The notes under the pieces were generated by a model. It was not told the DNA's origin and did not search any database. It saw only the letters and a program-made list of their open reading frames with translations. 64,000 bases of DNA from Notoacmeibacter sp. MSK16QG-6 (GTDB lineage Bacteria > Pseudomonadota > Alphaproteobacteria > Rhizobiales > Rhizobiaceae): the NCBI RefSeq assembly GCF_024158145.1, contig NZ_JAMYXM010000001.1:124001-188000 (forward strand). Reading direction: 5' to 3'. Made by a program: the position numbers and the translations under genes. Shown piece by piece: positions 27,293 to 39,580 of this stretch (position 1 is the stretch's first letter; every line of letters begins with the position of its first letter).

Positions 27293-28960
27293 TCAAACCT
27301 GAGAGACGAACACCGTGACTTGCGGCTTCTTGCCCCATATATCCCGCGCTTCAGCCCGAATGGCGCGACGCGCGGCATCGGCCACCATATCAAGATCCTT
27401 GCGCCTTTTGGCCGGAATGCTCTCAATCGCGCCGATCGCGGCCTCTAGAAGTATCTCTTCGAAATCTTCGCCGCTGCCATCGGAGACTGGCAAACCAATG
27501 GCTTCGATATCCGGGTCGTCGAGAAGTTTGAGGCGCTCGTCCAGAATGACGTTGAGGCAGACAATCCCAGCGAATGACAGCTTGCGACGGTCACGCAGGC
27601 CGACCTGCCGGTCGTCGCCATAAAGCAGACCATCCTTGTAATGACGCCCCGTATCGACCTGATCGACGATCTCGGCGTTACCGGGAGCAATCTTCAAAAC
27701 ATCGCCGTTTCGTATCGAAGCCACTTGCGGCACGCCTTCGCCGGCTGCCAGCGCCGTATGAGCGACCAGATGCGCGGCTTCTCCGTGGACCGGCACGGCA
27801 ATGGTCGGTCTCGTCAAACCATACATCCGACGCAGTTCGTTACGGCGCGGATGGCCGGAGACGTGAACGAGCGCTTTGTCATTTTCCAGAATGCGAATGC
27901 CCTGCTCGATCAAGCCATTTTTGATGTCGTTGATGGCTTTCTCATTGCCCGGAATGGCGCGCGAGGAGAAGATCACCATGTCGCCCTTGCTCAAGCTGAC
28001 GGAGCGCATCTCATCGCGCGACAATTTGGCGAGCGCCGCCCGCGATTCGCCCTGGCTGCCAGTGCAGATAATCGCCAGATTCTCACGCGGGATGCTGTCG
28101 GCCTCGTCCTCGGAAACCGGTTCAGGCAGACCATCGAGATAACCAAGATCGCTGGCTACATCCATCACCCGCCGCATGGAGCGGCCAAGAACCAGGAGGG
28201 AGCGTCCGCTATCGCGCGCGGCTTCCATGACCGAGCGGATACGCCCGACATTGGACGAAAACGTCGTAATGACCACACGGCCCGGCGCCTTTTTGATCTG
28301 TTCGGTGAGGCTGGCATTCACGGCCTTTTCGGAAGGGCTCTCGCCATCCGTCATCGCGTTGGTGCTGTCGCAGACCAGAGCGAGAAGGCCCTCCTCCCCT
28401 ATCCGGGCAAGTTGGTCCTCATTGACAGGCTGGCCGAGGGCCGGCGCCGGATCGAACTTCCAGTCACCCGTATGCAAAACCCGGCCAAATTCGGTTTCGA
28501 TCAAAAGACTGAACGGTTCGGGAATGGAGTGAGTGACCGGAATGGCCTGGATGCTGTAGGGGCCGATCGCGAAGGTATCGTTTGCCTGAAACAGACGGAT
28601 ATCGATTTCGTGACGTTGATTGGGCTCGCGCTTGGATTCCAGCATCGCCGCAGTGAATGGGCTCATATAGACCGGACATTTCAGGCGCGGCCATAGATCC
28701 AGTATAGCGCCGTAATGGTCTTCATGAGCGTGGGTGATGACCATGCCGAGAAGATTCTCGCGCTCGGCCTCGATAAAGGAAATGTCGGGCAGTACCAGAT
28801 CGACGCCGGGCAGTTCAGGCCCCGGAAACGTCACGCCACAATCGACGATGATCCACTGGCGTCGGCTCTTCGGTCCGATGCCATATAGACCGAAATTCAT
28901 GCCGATTTCGCCAACACCGCCAAGCGGCACAAAAACGAGTTCGTTGTTTTTATCGTTCAT
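27293..28960 (-). CDS. rnj: Ribonuclease J
   Basis: 555-residue metallo-beta-lactamase/beta-CASP RNase, with 5'-3' exo- and endonuclease activity acting in mRNA decay and rRNA 5' maturation in Alphaproteobacteria. Zn ligands in MVITHAHEDHYGAILDLWP; FVPLGGVGEIGMN at the N-terminus; beta-CASP motifs FSSNVGRIRSVMEAARDSGR and LVHVSGHPRRNELRRM; KDLDMVADAARRAIRAEA in the C-terminal domain. It starts directly after the birA stop with no gap, so it is probably co-transcribed with nuoN-birA. Confidence 0.95.
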   Translation of the reverse strand: MNDKNNELVFVPLGGVGEIGMNFGLYGIGPKSRRQWIIVDCGVTFPGPELPGVDLVLPDISFIEAERENLLGMVITHAHEDHYGAILDLWPRLKCPVYMSPFTAAMLESKREPNQRHEIDIRLFQANDTFAIGPYSIQAIPVTHSIPEPFSLLIETEFGRVLHTGDWKFDPAPALGQPVNEDQLARIGEEGLLALVCDSTNAMTDGESPSEKAVNASLTEQIKKAPGRVVITTFSSNVGRIRSVMEAARDSGRSLLVLGRSMRRVMDVASDLGYLDGLPEPVSEDEADSIPRENLAIICTGSQGESRAALAKLSRDEMRSVSLSKGDMVIFSSRAIPGNEKAINDIKNGLIEQGIRILENDKALVHVSGHPRRNELRRMYGLTRPTIAVPVHGEAAHLVAHTALAAGEGVPQVASIRNGDVLKIAPGNAEIVDQVDTGRHYKDGLLYGDDRQVGLRDRRKLSFAGIVCLNVILDERLKLLDDPDIEAIGLPVSDGSGEDFEEILLEAAIGAIESIPAKRRKDLDMVADAARRAIRAEARDIWGKKPQVTVFVSQV

Positions 28961-29755
28961 CTATATCTCGTTGGAAAAAAACAGATCGCCCGCGGAAATG
29001 CGGGTTAATCGCCCATCGGGCCGTTCGAGCATCAGATAGCCATCGGAATCCAGCCCGGCAAACAATCCAGTAAGGGTTTCCTGCTCCAGATTGACACGGA
29101 TAGGTTTGCCGATCCCCTGCGCCCGATCCATCCATAATTGGCGGATAGCGCCGAAACCATGGCCGCCGTCCCATAGGCGCAGAGCTTCCGACATCTCGGC
29201 AGCTAGATAGGGCATGAGTGTCGCCGCCGCCACATCAGCGCCTTCCGCACCAAGATGCGTAGCCGGATAGGCTGGGTTGTCGGGATGATGACGGCAATTG
29301 ATCCCGCATCCGATAATGATCGACTGGCCACTGGGACCGTTCGCTGCCTCCAGCAGGATGCCGTTGACCTTCGCGCCATCGATAAGGACATCATTCGGCC
29401 ATTTCAGCCTCAGCCGCCGTCCGGCATAGGGAAGAAAATGCGCGATTGCGCGATGAACCGCCAGCGCCGCCACCAGTGGCAGCGTTCCAGTGGATTGAAC
29501 ATCTTCCTTGATTGGCAGAAGAAGCGAGGCGTAGAGATTGCCGGGCTCGCTAACCCAACTGCGGCCGCGGCGGGCGCGACCGGCAAGTTGCTGCTCGGCC
29601 ATGATCCATAACGGATCCGTTCTTCCTTCGATGGCTATGCGTCGCGCTTCGGCATTGGTGCTGTCCACATCGCCGAGGGCAACAAGGCCAAAACCATCCG
29701 GCCATCGCGGATCGGCAAGGATGGCGGCAGCCCTGGCAGTCTGTGGGTGGGTCAC
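28961..29755 (-). CDS. birA: Biotin--[acetyl-CoA-carboxylase] ligase
   Basis: 264 residues from a GTG that overlaps the nuoN stop as GTGA; the frame upstream is a nuoN shadow. Biotinyl-AMP-binding [41 protein letters not shown] and [12 protein letters not shown] mark the ligase. It lacks the N-terminal winged helix, so it is a class I, non-repressor BirA. Location directly after nuoN is common in Hyphomicrobiales. Confidence 0.93.
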   Translation of the reverse strand: MTHPQTARAAAILADPRWPDGFGLVALGDVDSTNAEARRIAIEGRTDPLWIMAEQQLAGRARRGRSWVSEPGNLYASLLLPIKEDVQSTGTLPLVAALAVHRAIAHFLPYAGRRLRLKWPNDVLIDGAKVNGILLEAANGPSGQSIIIGCGINCRHHPDNPAYPATHLGAEGADVAAATLMPYLAAEMSEALRLWDGGHGFGAIRQLWMDRAQGIGKPIRVNLEQETLTGLFAGLDSDGYLMLERPDGRLTRISAGDLFFSNEI

Positions 29756-31197
29756 CCGGCGAAGAAGGCCCGTGCCGCGATCTCGGCGGACGCTTCGACC
29801 GGACCTGCGACAATCACGTAGACGAGTGTGAAGACGGTTGAAATGCCGAGAACCGTGCCGAGTTCGCCCTGCACCGGCTCCAGCCGCCCTATCGGCTCGT
29901 CGAACCACATGATCTTGATAATCCGGAGATAGTAGAAGGCGCCGACGACGCTGGCGATGACACCGATAATGGCCAGAGCGTAGAGATCGGCCTCAATGGC
30001 GGCAAGAAACACATACCATTTCGCCCAGAAGCCCGCGAGTGGAGGGATGCCGGCCAAGCTGAACATCAATACCGTCAGAGCCGTCGCCATTAGCGGGTTG
30101 GTCGAAGACAGCCCCGCCAGATCGGCGATGTTCTCGAAGTTACCTCCTTTGCGGCGCATGGCGAGAATAAAGGCAAAAGCTCCCAACGTCATGGCAAGGT
30201 AGATCAGCATATAGATTGCAACGCCGCGCACGCCGGCCTGAGTACCGGCGGCAAGACCGACAAGTGCAAAGCCCATATGCCCAATAGACGAGTAAGCCAT
30301 CAGGCGCTTGATATTCGTCTGGCCGATTGCAGCGAAGCTGCCGAGCGCCATTGAAGCGATCGCGATGAACGTAACGATCTGACGCCAATCGGCTGTCAGC
30401 GGCTCAAACGCATCCATCACAACACGGACCAGAAGCGCCATGGCAGCCATTTTGGGAGCGGCAGCGAAGAACGCGGTCACGGGTGTCGGCGCGCCTTCAT
30501 AGACGTCAGGCGTCCACATGTGGAACGGGACGGCGGAAATCTTGAAGGCCAGGCCGGCCAGCACGAAGACGAGACCGAAGAGAAGGCCAAGCGGACGCTC
30601 GTCGCCGACCGTCACCGCAGCCGCGACGCCATCGAACTCAACCGTGCCGGTATAGCCGTAGACGAGGCTGATGCCGTAGAGCAGCATGCCGGAGGAAAGC
30701 GCTCCGAGAACGAAATATTTCAGCCCTGCCTCGGTCGCACGTACGCTGTCGCGGTTGATCGCGGCAACGACATAGAGCGCCAGGCTCTGAAGCTCCAGTC
30801 CCATATAGAGGCTGAGCATGGAGTTGGCTGAGATCATGAACATCATGCCGAGCGTCGCCAGCATGATGAGAACGGGAAACTCGAACTTGTCGAATCGCTC
30901 GGCTTTGGCGAAGCCGACGCTCATGACAAGCGTCACCGCTGAACCGATCAGCGTCAGAATTTTCATGAACCGCGTGAAGCTGTCGGACACAAAGGCGTCA
31001 TTAAAGACCGCGCCGTCGGTTGGCATGAGAACGACAAGCGCGCCTGCGAAAATCAGAATGGCGACCGCCAGGCCATTGACGATGCGAACGCCGCTTCCCG
31101 CCGCGAAAACACCGATCATCAGCAGCAATATCGCGCCCAGAACGATGATCAGTTCCGGCGCCAGAGCAATGAGTCCCGAATTGAGATCGATCGACAT
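29752..31197 (-). CDS. nuoN: NADH-quinone oxidoreductase subunit N
   Basis: 481 residues, about 14 membrane helices; a Mrp-type antiporter-like proton-pumping subunit of complex I. Typical segments: [20 protein letters not shown] near the front, [34 protein letters not shown] (key Lys), [22 protein letters not shown] (key Lys), [21 protein letters not shown] and [15 protein letters not shown]. Last nuo gene; coupled to birA. Confidence 0.97.
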   Translation of the reverse strand: MSIDLNSGLIALAPELIIVLGAILLLMIGVFAAGSGVRIVNGLAVAILIFAGALVVLMPTDGAVFNDAFVSDSFTRFMKILTLIGSAVTLVMSVGFAKAERFDKFEFPVLIMLATLGMMFMISANSMLSLYMGLELQSLALYVVAAINRDSVRATEAGLKYFVLGALSSGMLLYGISLVYGYTGTVEFDGVAAAVTVGDERPLGLLFGLVFVLAGLAFKISAVPFHMWTPDVYEGAPTPVTAFFAAAPKMAAMALLVRVVMDAFEPLTADWRQIVTFIAIASMALGSFAAIGQTNIKRLMAYSSIGHMGFALVGLAAGTQAGVRGVAIYMLIYLAMTLGAFAFILAMRRKGGNFENIADLAGLSSTNPLMATALTVLMFSLAGIPPLAGFWAKWYVFLAAIEADLYALAIIGVIASVVGAFYYLRIIKIMWFDEPIGRLEPVQGELGTVLGISTVFTLVYVIVAGPVEASAEIAARAFFAG

Positions 31198-31209
31198 ATC
31201 GATGTTCCC

Positions 31210-32727
31210 CTAGCGCTGCAGAAGTGCGGCGGCTTGCGCGCCGTCCGAAACGGCGCGTCCGATTTCGTTGAGAAGCTGGTCGACTGAGGCTGCCGTGACA
31301 TCGAAGACCGGCATAGGCCAGACGCCGAACAGAATGACCAGCGCTACCAGCGGATAGAGAATGAAGCGCTCGCGGCCAGAAAGATCGATCAAGCCTTTCA
31401 AGCTTTCCTTGTCGAGTTTGCCGTAGATCACCCGGCGGTAGAGCCACAGCGCATAAGCCGCTGACAGGATCACGCCGATGGTTGCGATTGCCGCGAACCA
31501 TGGTTGCGTCTGGAACGTGCCGAGAAGCGTCAAAAACTCGCCGACAAAACCGGAGGTGCCAGGAAGGCCGACATTGGCCATGGTCAGGATAAGGAAGGCG
31601 ACGGCGTATTTCGGCATATTGTTGACGAGGCCGCCATAGGCCGCGATCTCGCGGGTGTGCATCCGGTCATAGACGACACCGACGCAGAGGAAGAGCGCGC
31701 CCGATACCAGGCCGTGGCTCAGCATCTGGAAGATTGCGCCCTGCACGCCCCACTCATTGAATGCGAAGATGCCCATCGTCACATAGCCCATATGAGCGAC
31801 CGACGAATAGGCGATCAGCTTCTTCATATCTTCCTGCATGAGCGCGACGAGCGACGTGTAGACAATGGCCACGACAGACAGAGCCATCACGAAGGGCTGG
31901 AAGAAGACCGATGCGTCCGGAAACATGGGCAATGAAAAGCGCAAAAAGCCATAGCCGCCCATTTTCAGAAGAATTCCGGCCAGCAGTACGGAGCCTGCCG
32001 TCGGCGCTTCCACGTGTGCATCGGGCAACCAGGTATGGACCGGCCACATCGGCATCTTGACCGCAAAAGAGGCGAAGAATGCGAGCCATAGCCAGGTTTG
32101 CATTTCCGGCGGGAAATCATAGGCCAGCAATTCGCGGATATCGGTCGTTCCAGCCATGCCATACATCGCCATGATAGCGAGCAGCATCAGCACCGAGCCG
32201 AGCAGCGTGTAGAGGAAGAATTTGAACGATGCGTAGACGCGCCGCTTGCCGCCCCACACGCCGATGATCAGGAACATCGGGATTAGGCCAGCTTCGAAGA
32301 AAACGTAGAACAGCACCAGATCGAGCGCGCAGAAGACGCCGATCATCAAGGCTTCCAGCACCAGGAACGCGATCATGTATTCCTTCAGCCGGAGCTGAAT
32401 GGCGCGCCAGGATGCAATGATGCAGATCGGCATCAGGAAGGTCGTCAGAATGACGAACAGCATGGAAATGCCATCGACGCCCATGCGGTAGCCGATATTG
32501 CCGCCGAGCCAAGCGATTTCCTCTTCCATCTGGAAGCCGGCATAGCCGTTGTCGAACCTGATCCAGATAACCAGCGACAGAAGGAAGGTGACAACGGTCA
32601 CCAGCAGCGCGACGTTGCGGATATTGCGCCTGCCATAGCCCTCTTCATCGTCGCGGATCAGCGCGATCATGAGCGCGCCAAGAAGCGGCAGAAACGTTAC
32701 CAGAGATAGGATGGGCCAGTCATTCAT
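31210..32727 (-). CDS. nuoM: NADH-quinone oxidoreductase subunit M
   Basis: 505 residues, 14 predicted membrane helices. The antiporter-like core shows [83 protein letters not shown] and [17 protein letters not shown]. Starts 1 nt after nuoL ends. Confidence 0.97.
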   Translation of the reverse strand: MNDWPILSLVTFLPLLGALMIALIRDDEEGYGRRNIRNVALLVTVVTFLLSLVIWIRFDNGYAGFQMEEEIAWLGGNIGYRMGVDGISMLFVILTTFLMPICIIASWRAIQLRLKEYMIAFLVLEALMIGVFCALDLVLFYVFFEAGLIPMFLIIGVWGGKRRVYASFKFFLYTLLGSVLMLLAIMAMYGMAGTTDIRELLAYDFPPEMQTWLWLAFFASFAVKMPMWPVHTWLPDAHVEAPTAGSVLLAGILLKMGGYGFLRFSLPMFPDASVFFQPFVMALSVVAIVYTSLVALMQEDMKKLIAYSSVAHMGYVTMGIFAFNEWGVQGAIFQMLSHGLVSGALFLCVGVVYDRMHTREIAAYGGLVNNMPKYAVAFLILTMANVGLPGTSGFVGEFLTLLGTFQTQPWFAAIATIGVILSAAYALWLYRRVIYGKLDKESLKGLIDLSGRERFILYPLVALVILFGVWPMPVFDVTAASVDQLLNEIGRAVSDGAQAAALLQR

Positions 32728-32728
32728 C

Positions 32729-34693
32729 TCAGAGGGCGCTCCCGAGCATCATCCATGTGACGAGGGCCGCGACCCCGATCAGCATCGCGAAGGCATAGTG
32801 GTAGAGGTAGCCGCTCTGCAGGCGGACCACCCGGTTGGTGATGTCGACGACACGGGCGGAGACACCGTCGGGACCGAGCCCGTCAATCACGGTTCCATCT
32901 CCGCGCTTCCAGAGAAAGCGGCCCAGCCACATCGCCGGACGGACGAACAGAAAGTCGTAGAGTTCGTCGAAGTACCACTTGTTCAGCAGGAAGGCGTAAA
33001 GTCCGGACTGGCTTTCCGCCAACGCCTTGGGTGTGCCCGGCGAGCGTATGTAGAACAGATATGCCACGATCAGGCCGACGATCATGGCGATGAAGGGCGA
33101 CAGCGCCACCCATGCTGGGACGTGATGGAATTCTTCCAGCAACTCGTTGCCGCCAGCAACGAAAAGCGACTGCTTCCAGAACTCCATATATTCGTGACCG
33201 TAGAAAAACTCTTTGAACAGAAGCCCCGCAAACAGTGCGCCCGCCGCCAGCACGAATAGCGGGAACAGCATGACCCATGGCGATTCATGGACATGGTGCA
33301 TGACGTCGGCGGTGGCGCGCGGCGTGCCGTGGAAGGTCATGAAGATCAGCCGCCAGGAATAGAAGGAGGTGAAGCAGGCGGCGACAACCAGCATGATGAA
33401 AGCGAATGTCGATACCACGCTGTGGCTGGCAAAGGCCGTCTCGATGATGATGTCCTTGCTGAAGAAGCCAGCGGTACCGATCATCGTAAAGGGAATACCC
33501 ACACCGGTCAGGGCGAGCGTGCCGATAATCATCATCCAGTAGGTCGTTGGGATATGCTTACGCAGCCCGCCCATATACCGCATGTCCTGCTCATCGGAGA
33601 CGGCATGGATGACAGAACCGGCGCCCAGGAACAGAAGCGCCTTGAAGAAAGCGTGGGTGAAAAGGTGGAAGATTGCCGCGCCATAAGCGCCAACGCCCAG
33701 CGCGACGAACATGTAGCCGAGCTGCGAGCAGGTCGAATAGGCGATAACGCGCTTGATGTCGTTCTGAACGAGGCCGACGGTGGCTGCGAAAAAGGCCGTG
33801 ATTGCGCCGACGACCGTTACCACGACAAGCGCGGTATGCGACAGTTCGAAGATCGGCGAGAGGCGGGCAACCATGACGACGCCGGCGGTGACCATCGTCG
33901 CCGCATGGATCAGCGCCGACACTGGCGTCGGGCCTTCCATAGCGTCAGGCAGCCAGGTGTGGAGCGGCACCTGAGCGCTCTTGCCCATCGCTCCCATAAA
34001 AAGAAGCAGGCAGGTGACGGTGATCGCCGTGGCGGCTGGCACTGCGTAGCCGAAGAAATCCATATCCCCTGAAGGATCGAACTGTCGTGCATTGGCGAAG
34101 ATCGTGTCGAAATTGACCGAGCCGAAGAGCAGGAAAATGCCGAAAATGCCGAGCGCGAAGCCGAAATCGCCGACGCGGTTCACGATGAAAGCCTTCATCG
34201 CGGCCGCATTTGCGGAAGGCTTTTTGTACCAGAAACCGATCAGCAGATAGGAGGCCAGACCGACGCCCTCCCAGCCGAAGAACATCTGCACCAGATTGTT
34301 GCTCGTCACCAGCATCAGCATCGCGAAGGTGAAGAGCGACAAATAAGCGAAGAAGCGCGGCCGATGCGGGTCGTGGTGCATGTAGCCGATGGAATAGGTG
34401 TGAACCAAAGCCGAGACCGTATTCACGACGACCAGCATCACGACGGTGAGAGTATCGATGCGGAAAGACCAGTCGACGGCGAGAGAGCCGACATTCATCC
34501 AGGTCATGACCGGCACGACCATCGCCTCTTCGTGGCCGAGGCCGAAATCGAAGAACGCTATCCATGACAGGATGGCCGAAACATACAGCAGGCCGGTCGT
34601 CAGATACTCGCTGGCTTTCGCGCCGATGGACCGGCCGAAAAGACCTGCGATCAGAAAGCCGATGAGCGGCAGGAAGACGATGAGGTGAAACAT
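32729..34693 (-). CDS. nuoL: NADH-quinone oxidoreductase subunit L
   Basis: 654 residues. Antiporter-like subunit with the long lateral helix HL near the C-terminus. Marks: [99 protein letters not shown] and [18 protein letters not shown]. Preceded by nuoK with a 10-nt gap. Confidence 0.97.
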   Translation of the reverse strand: MFHLIVFLPLIGFLIAGLFGRSIGAKASEYLTTGLLYVSAILSWIAFFDFGLGHEEAMVVPVMTWMNVGSLAVDWSFRIDTLTVVMLVVVNTVSALVHTYSIGYMHHDPHRPRFFAYLSLFTFAMLMLVTSNNLVQMFFGWEGVGLASYLLIGFWYKKPSANAAAMKAFIVNRVGDFGFALGIFGIFLLFGSVNFDTIFANARQFDPSGDMDFFGYAVPAATAITVTCLLLFMGAMGKSAQVPLHTWLPDAMEGPTPVSALIHAATMVTAGVVMVARLSPIFELSHTALVVVTVVGAITAFFAATVGLVQNDIKRVIAYSTCSQLGYMFVALGVGAYGAAIFHLFTHAFFKALLFLGAGSVIHAVSDEQDMRYMGGLRKHIPTTYWMMIIGTLALTGVGIPFTMIGTAGFFSKDIIIETAFASHSVVSTFAFIMLVVAACFTSFYSWRLIFMTFHGTPRATADVMHHVHESPWVMLFPLFVLAAGALFAGLLFKEFFYGHEYMEFWKQSLFVAGGNELLEEFHHVPAWVALSPFIAMIVGLIVAYLFYIRSPGTPKALAESQSGLYAFLLNKWYFDELYDFLFVRPAMWLGRFLWKRGDGTVIDGLGPDGVSARVVDITNRVVRLQSGYLYHYAFAMLIGVAALVTWMMLGSAL

Positions 34694-34703
34694 GGGTCGT
34701 TCC

Positions 34704-35012
34704 TCAGCCTTTCATCTGGTTGACGTCTTCGACCGCGATCGTGCCCTTGTTGCGGAAGAACACGACAAGGATCGCAAGGCCGATGGCTGCCTCGGCCGCC
34801 GCGACGGTCAGCACGAAGAGCGAGAAAATCTGTCCGACGAGATCGCCGAGCTGGGCGGAGAAGGCGACGAAGTTGATGTTCACCGCCAGCAGGATCAGCT
34901 CCACGCTCATTAGAATAACGATGATGTTGCGGCGGTTCAGGAAGATGCCGAACACGCCGATGGTGAAGAGAATGGCGGAGAGGGTGAGGAAATGTCCGAT
35001 ACCGACGCTCAT
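34704..35012 (-). CDS. nuoK: NADH-quinone oxidoreductase subunit K
   Basis: 102 residues with three membrane helices. Conserved membrane glutamates in [20 protein letters not shown] and [19 protein letters not shown] form part of the central hydrophilic axis of complex I. 2 nt after nuoJ. Confidence 0.96.
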   Translation of the reverse strand: MSVGIGHFLTLSAILFTIGVFGIFLNRRNIIVILMSVELILLAVNINFVAFSAQLGDLVGQIFSLFVLTVAAAEAAIGLAILVVFFRNKGTIAVEDVNQMKG

Positions 35013-35014
35013 GA

Positions 35015-35650
35015 TCAGATCCCCTTGCCGCTTTCGACTTCAACCACTTCGATTGCGGTCTCCGGTGTGCGCGCCACCTGCCTGGAAATATTCTGACGTT
35101 TTACGCCCTCGCGATGATGCAACGTGAGCACGATCGCACCGATCATCGCGACCAGCAAAACGAGACCGGCAAGCTGAAAGAAGAACACATATTCGGTGTA
35201 AAGCACGTCGCCCAGGGCGGCCGTGTTCTCGCGAATGGACAAATCCGGTATCGGCTGAGCAATGACGCTTGCGGTCTCGGGGCCGAAGGAAGCGCCGCCG
35301 AGGACGATTACGAGTTCTGCCAGAAGGACCAGGCCAACCAGTGCGCCGATCGGTGCATATTGCAGCAGCCCGGTCCGCAGTTCGGCGAAGTCGATGTCGA
35401 GCATCATCACGACGAACAGGAAGAGTACCGCGACCGCGCCGACATAGACGATCAGCAGGATCATCGCCAGGAACTCGGCGCCTGTCAGAACGAACAGGGC
35501 GGACGCGTTGAAAAAGGTCAGGATCAGATAGAGCACAGAATGGACTGGATTGCGCGACGCCACCACCATCAAAGCCGCAGCCACCGCGATCAATGCAAAA
35601 AGATAGAAGAACGCGGCCGGTATTCCGGTCAGCAATGCGCCCTGTTCCAT
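35015..35650 (-). CDS. nuoJ: NADH-quinone oxidoreductase subunit J
   Basis: 211 residues, five membrane helices. Conserved [50 protein letters not shown] (pi-bulge helix) and [20 protein letters not shown]; a polar C-terminal tail (about 170-211) is longer than in E. coli, as is usual in Alphaproteobacteria. 133 bp after nuoI, the widest gap in the operon, holding a hairpin but no ORF. Confidence 0.96.
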   Translation of the reverse strand: MEQGALLTGIPAAFFYLFALIAVAAALMVVASRNPVHSVLYLILTFFNASALFVLTGAEFLAMILLIVYVGAVAVLFLFVVMMLDIDFAELRTGLLQYAPIGALVGLVLLAELVIVLGGASFGPETASVIAQPIPDLSIRENTAALGDVLYTEYVFFFQLAGLVLLVAMIGAIVLTLHHREGVKRQNISRQVARTPETAIEVVEVESGKGI

Positions 35651-35670
35651 GATCCGTTCCCTGTGGTCCC

Positions 35671-35696
35671 GGCCAACTAAGCTCTCTTAGCCGGCC
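35671..35696. repeat. Intercistronic hairpin between nuoI and nuoJ
   Basis: GGCC-AA-CTAAG, a 4-nt loop CTCT, then CTTAG-CC-GGCC: nine base pairs with one 2x2 internal loop. No T-run on the minus strand. Possibly an mRNA-processing or stabilising element in the largest nuo gap. Confidence 0.4.
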
Positions 35697-35783
35697 TCGG
35701 TTCGGCGCGCCGCGCCGCCTTGTGTCAAATTCCGCTTACGGATTCCAGCATCCGCAACGTAGTCCCCTTAAGTCTCGACGCGA

Positions 35784-36275
35784 TCAACGATAGGGCGCGT
35801 CGAGTTCGATATTCTTGGCCAATTCGCGCTCCCAGCGGTCGCCGTTGGCGAGCAACTTTTCCTTGTCGTAGTAGAGTTCCTCGCGGGTCTCCGTCGAGTA
35901 CTCGAAATTCGGCCCCTCTACGATAGCGTCCACCGGACAGGCTTCCTGGCAAAACCCGCAATAGATGCACTTCACCATGTCGATATCGTAGCGCACGGTG
36001 CGCCGCGTGCCGTCATTGCGGCGCGGACCGGCTTCGATGGTGATCGCCTGCGCCGGGCATATTGCTTCGCACAGCTTGCAGGCGATGCAACGTTCCTCGC
36101 CATTCGGGTAACGCCGCAGCGCATGCTCGCCCCGGAAGCGCGGCGATTGTGGATTCTTCTCGTAAGGATAGTTGATCGTATGCTTCGGCGCGAAGAACTG
36201 TCGCATCGTCAGACCGAAGGCTTTTACGAATTCCAGAAGAAGCAGCGATTTGGCGGCGTGAGCGAGACCGGTCAT
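35784..36275 (-). CDS. nuoI: NADH-quinone oxidoreductase subunit I
   Basis: 163 residues with two 4Fe-4S clusters (N6a/N6b): [12 protein letters not shown] and [12 protein letters not shown], each CxxCxxCxxxCP. An amphipathic N-terminal helix ([18 protein letters not shown]) lies against the membrane arm. Start is the ATG overlapping the stop of the 65-codon ORF as ATGA; the longer open frame upstream overlaps that ORF and is rejected. Confidence 0.97.
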   Translation of the reverse strand: MTGLAHAAKSLLLLEFVKAFGLTMRQFFAPKHTINYPYEKNPQSPRFRGEHALRRYPNGEERCIACKLCEAICPAQAITIEAGPRRNDGTRRTVRYDIDMVKCIYCGFCQEACPVDAIVEGPNFEYSTETREELYYDKEKLLANGDRWERELAKNIELDAPYR

Positions 36276-36469
36276 CCGTTTGCTCCGAATATATAAGGGC
36301 CGAGGAACCAGCCAATGATCGGGAAGGCGATCAATTGAACGATGGCGGTAATGCGGAGCACCCCGCTCGGGCCGGCGAGATCCATGCGGCGACCCAGCAT
36401 CGTGAGCAGCCCGAAATCGACGACTGCCAGGATAACGCCACAGACCAATCCGATGAGGTTCGCGCTCAT
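36272..36469 (-). CDS. 65-residue two-helix membrane protein embedded between nuoH and nuoI
   Basis: A small frame coupled at both ends by ATGA overlaps: its ATG overlaps the nuoH stop (36466-36469) and its TGA overlaps the nuoI ATG (36272-36275). AAGGCGG precedes the start. Two membrane segments, about 5-24 ([20 protein letters not shown]) and 38-60 ([20 protein letters not shown]), are joined by a short positive loop [11 protein letters not shown]. Not one of the fourteen core Nuo subunits and I recognise no family. The context argues for a complex I accessory or assembly role, which is inference. Confidence 0.75.
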   Translation of the reverse strand: MSANLIGLVCGVILAVVDFGLLTMLGRRMDLAGPSGVLRITAIVQLIAFPIIGWFLGPYIFGANG

Positions 36470-37512
36470 GCCGCACCGCCTTCCAGCAGCTTCAGCACAA
36501 AGGCGGTGATGACAACCATTGCGAGGCTGATCGGCAGGAACACCTTCCAGCCAAGGCGCATCAACTGGTCGTAGCGATAGCGCGGCACGAAGGTCTTCAC
36601 CATGGCGATCATGAAGAAGAGCAGTGAGAGTTTCAGTACAAACCAGACTACGCCAGGCACCCAGGTGAAGGGTGCGAAGTTCAGAGGCGGCAGCCAGCCG
36701 CCTAAGAACAGCACCGTCATCAACGCGCACATCAGCAGGATGGCGATATATTCGCCAAGCATGAAGAGCATGTATGGCGTCGACGAATATTCCACCATGT
36801 GGCCGGCAACAAGCTCGGCCTCCGCTTCGACGAGATCGAATGGCGGACGGTTGGTTTCTGCCAGAGCGGAAATGAAGAAGATGATGAACATCGGGAAGAG
36901 GGCCAGCCAATGCCAGTCCAAGAAGGTGTTCGGCAGGCCGAGGCGTGTACCGAGACCGTCGGTCTGGCTCAGCACGATTTTCGAAAGATCGAGTGAGCCG
37001 ACGGCCAGCAGGACCGTGACCATCACAAAGCCGATGGAAACTTCGTAGGACACCATCTGCGCGGCAGAGCGGAGCGCACCGAGAAACGGATATTTCGAAT
37101 TCGACGCCCAGCCGGCCATGATGACGCCGTAGACCTCAAGCGAGGAAATTGCGAACACGTAAAGAATGCCAACATTGATAGAGGCGACGGCCCAACCTTC
37201 GCTAACCGGCACCACCGCCCAGGCTGCCAGCGCAAGAACGCCAGACACCAGAGGAGCCAGAAGGAACACACCCTTATTCGCGCCTGCCGGAATAATCGGC
37301 TCTTTAAACACGAATTTGAGCAGGTCGGCAAAGCTCTGAAGAAGGCCCCACGGGCCGACGACATTGGGACCGCGCCGCAACATGACGGCGGCCCATATCT
37401 TACGGTCGGCGTAAAGAATGAAGGCGGTGAACACGAGCAACGCCACGAGCAGCAGAAGCGACTGCCCGATGATGATCAGCGCTGGAAGCACCCAGGTGGT
37501 GAAAAATTCCAT
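36466..37512 (-). CDS. nuoH: NADH-quinone oxidoreductase subunit H
   Basis: 348 residues, eight or nine membrane helices; forms the quinone-site floor with NuoB/D. Conserved: [34 protein letters not shown]-type N-terminus, [24 protein letters not shown], and [20 protein letters not shown], the charged quinone-access loop. Confidence 0.97.
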   Translation of the reverse strand: MEFFTTWVLPALIIIGQSLLLLVALLVFTAFILYADRKIWAAVMLRRGPNVVGPWGLLQSFADLLKFVFKEPIIPAGANKGVFLLAPLVSGVLALAAWAVVPVSEGWAVASINVGILYVFAISSLEVYGVIMAGWASNSKYPFLGALRSAAQMVSYEVSIGFVMVTVLLAVGSLDLSKIVLSQTDGLGTRLGLPNTFLDWHWLALFPMFIIFFISALAETNRPPFDLVEAEAELVAGHMVEYSSTPYMLFMLGEYIAILLMCALMTVLFLGGWLPPLNFAPFTWVPGVVWFVLKLSLLFFMIAMVKTFVPRYRYDQLMRLGWKVFLPISLAMVVITAFVLKLLEGGAA

Positions 37513-37528
37513 CGGTCCCCTGCCCTAC

Positions 37529-39580
37529 CTATTCCGCGGCCTGTTGCAGCGCGCCCTGCACGAAGCGCTGGCTGCATTCGGCCATGACCGCCGATGCCCT
37601 GGCAATCGGATTTGTCAGGTAAAAATCAGCGATCGGCGTGGTAAAATCGCCCTGCCCCAATTCTCCCGATACCAAAGAGGATAGCGCCCCCACATCGGCC
37701 GGTTCGATTGTGTCTATGGCGGCCAGGTGGGGCACGGCTTCATAAAGCTGCGCACGCAACTGCGACAGGCTATCGAATGGCAGCTTGTGGCCCAGCACAT
37801 CGGACAAAGCCCGCAGGATCGCCCAGTCCTCGCGCGCATCGCCCGGCGCGAAACCGGCGCGCGCGGTCATCTGTACGCGCCCTTCGGTGTTGACGTAAGT
37901 GCCGCTCTTCTCGGTGTAAGTCGCAGCTGGCAGAATGACGTCCGCCCGGTGCGCGCCCCGGTCGCCATGCGTTCCGATATAGACGGTGAAGGCATCGCCA
38001 AGTTTCGCGACATCGAATTCATCGGCACCGAGCAAGAACACAACATCCATATCGGACATGTCCGAAAGCGCCTTGCCGCCCTGTCCCGGTACGAAGCCCA
38101 GATCGAGTGCGCCGACGCGCGATGCCGCCGTATGCAGAACAGCCAGACCGTTCCAGCCCTCTTCACCGCCCGCCAATTCAGCCGCTTTGGCCAGCAGGGC
38201 CTCGGCATTGTTGCCGGCCAAGGCGCCCTGGCCGATGATGACCAACGGCTTTTTCGCATTCGAAAGGACCGAAGCGAATTCGCCAAGATCGTTCAGCGAA
38301 GCCGCGCTTCGGCCGAGATGAGCGTAGTTGTACGTTAGGTCGATATGTTCGCCGATCAGAGCAATCGGCAGATCCGTCGCGCGCCAGTGCTTGCGGATGC
38401 GCGCATTTATGACCGGCGCCTCCCAGCGTGGATTGGCGCCGACGATGAGAATGGCGTCGGCTTCTTCTATGCCTGCAATCGTTGGGTTGAAGAGGTAGGA
38501 GGCACGGCCCTTCGCAGGATCGAGCCGGGAGCCGTCCTGCCGGCAATCCAGATTCGCCGATCCAAGGCTCTCAAGCAGCAGCTTGGCGGCGAACATCTCT
38601 TCGGCCGCGGCGAGATCGCCGGCTACCGCACCGATCTTCTCGCCTGTCGTTGCGCCGACTTTATCGGCAATGGCTTTGAAGGCCTCGTTCCAGCTTGCTG
38701 CACGCAGCTTGCCGTCGATCTTGACGTAAGGTCGGTCGAGGCGCTGGGTGCGCAGCCCATCCCAGACAAATCGTGTTTTGTCGGAAATCCATTCCTCATT
38801 CACGTCTTCATTGGTGCGCGGCATGATACGCATCACCTCGCGACCGCGCGTATCGACACGGATTGCCGAGCCGACGGCGTCCATGACATCGATCGTCTCG
38901 GTCTTCTGCAACTCCCATGGGCGCGCCTGAAAGGCGTATGGCCGGCTGGTCAGCGCGCCGACCGGGCAAAGATCGATGACATTGCCCTGTAATTCGGAGG
39001 TCATGGCCTGTTCGAGATAAGTGGTGATCTCGGCGTCCTCGCCACGGCCGACGAGACCAAGTTCGGAAATACCGGCGACCTCGGTCGTGAACCGGACACA
39101 GCGCGTACAATGAATGCAGCGCGTCATGATCGTCTTGACCAGCGGGCCGATATATTTGTCTTCGACGGCGCGCTTATTCTCCGCATAGCGCGATGAATCC
39201 ACGCCGAACGCCATCGCCTGGTCCTGCAGGTCGCACTCGCCGCCCTGATCGCAGATCGGACAATCGAGCGGATGGTTGATCAGCAGGAACTCCATCACGC
39301 CTTCGCGGGCCTTCTTGACCATCGGCGTGTTGGTGAAGACTTCCGGCGGCTCGCCATTCGGGCCGGGACGCATATCGCGCACGCCCATAGCGCAGGACGC
39401 GGCGGGCTTGGGCGGGCCGCCCTTCACCTCGACCAGGCACATGCGGCAATTGCCGGCAATGGAAAGCCGTTCATGAAAACAGAAACGCGGTATTTCGGCG
39501 CCGGCTTCCTCGCACGCCTGCAAAAGCGTGTAGTGATCCGGAACCTCGACTTCTTTACCGTCAACCTTGATCGTCTTCAT
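37529..39580 (-). CDS. nuoG: NADH-quinone oxidoreductase subunit G
   Basis: 683 residues from the ATG giving [20 protein letters not shown]; the open frame upstream is not coding for NuoG. N-terminal Fe-S domain: 2Fe-2S N1b ([15 protein letters not shown] and ASCAMGV), His-ligated N5 plus N4 ([33 protein letters not shown]). The molybdopterin-like domain (from about 220) lacks cofactor function as in other NuoG. Its ATG overlaps the stop of a 52-codon ORF. Confidence 0.96.
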   Translation of the reverse strand: MKTIKVDGKEVEVPDHYTLLQACEEAGAEIPRFCFHERLSIAGNCRMCLVEVKGGPPKPAASCAMGVRDMRPGPNGEPPEVFTNTPMVKKAREGVMEFLLINHPLDCPICDQGGECDLQDQAMAFGVDSSRYAENKRAVEDKYIGPLVKTIMTRCIHCTRCVRFTTEVAGISELGLVGRGEDAEITTYLEQAMTSELQGNVIDLCPVGALTSRPYAFQARPWELQKTETIDVMDAVGSAIRVDTRGREVMRIMPRTNEDVNEEWISDKTRFVWDGLRTQRLDRPYVKIDGKLRAASWNEAFKAIADKVGATTGEKIGAVAGDLAAAEEMFAAKLLLESLGSANLDCRQDGSRLDPAKGRASYLFNPTIAGIEEADAILIVGANPRWEAPVINARIRKHWRATDLPIALIGEHIDLTYNYAHLGRSAASLNDLGEFASVLSNAKKPLVIIGQGALAGNNAEALLAKAAELAGGEEGWNGLAVLHTAASRVGALDLGFVPGQGGKALSDMSDMDVVFLLGADEFDVAKLGDAFTVYIGTHGDRGAHRADVILPAATYTEKSGTYVNTEGRVQMTARAGFAPGDAREDWAILRALSDVLGHKLPFDSLSQLRAQLYEAVPHLAAIDTIEPADVGALSSLVSGELGQGDFTTPIADFYLTNPIARASAVMAECSQRFVQGALQQAAE

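Noticed and set aside
28961-29755. BirA without DNA-binding domain as a truncation
   Set aside because: Ligase-only BirA is the normal form in Hyphomicrobiales, and the start overlaps nuoN neatly.
36276-36910. Extension of the nuoI and 65-codon ORF frames far upstream
   Set aside because: The upstream parts lie inside nuoH in another frame and encode no recognisable sequence; the ATGA starts explain both proteins.
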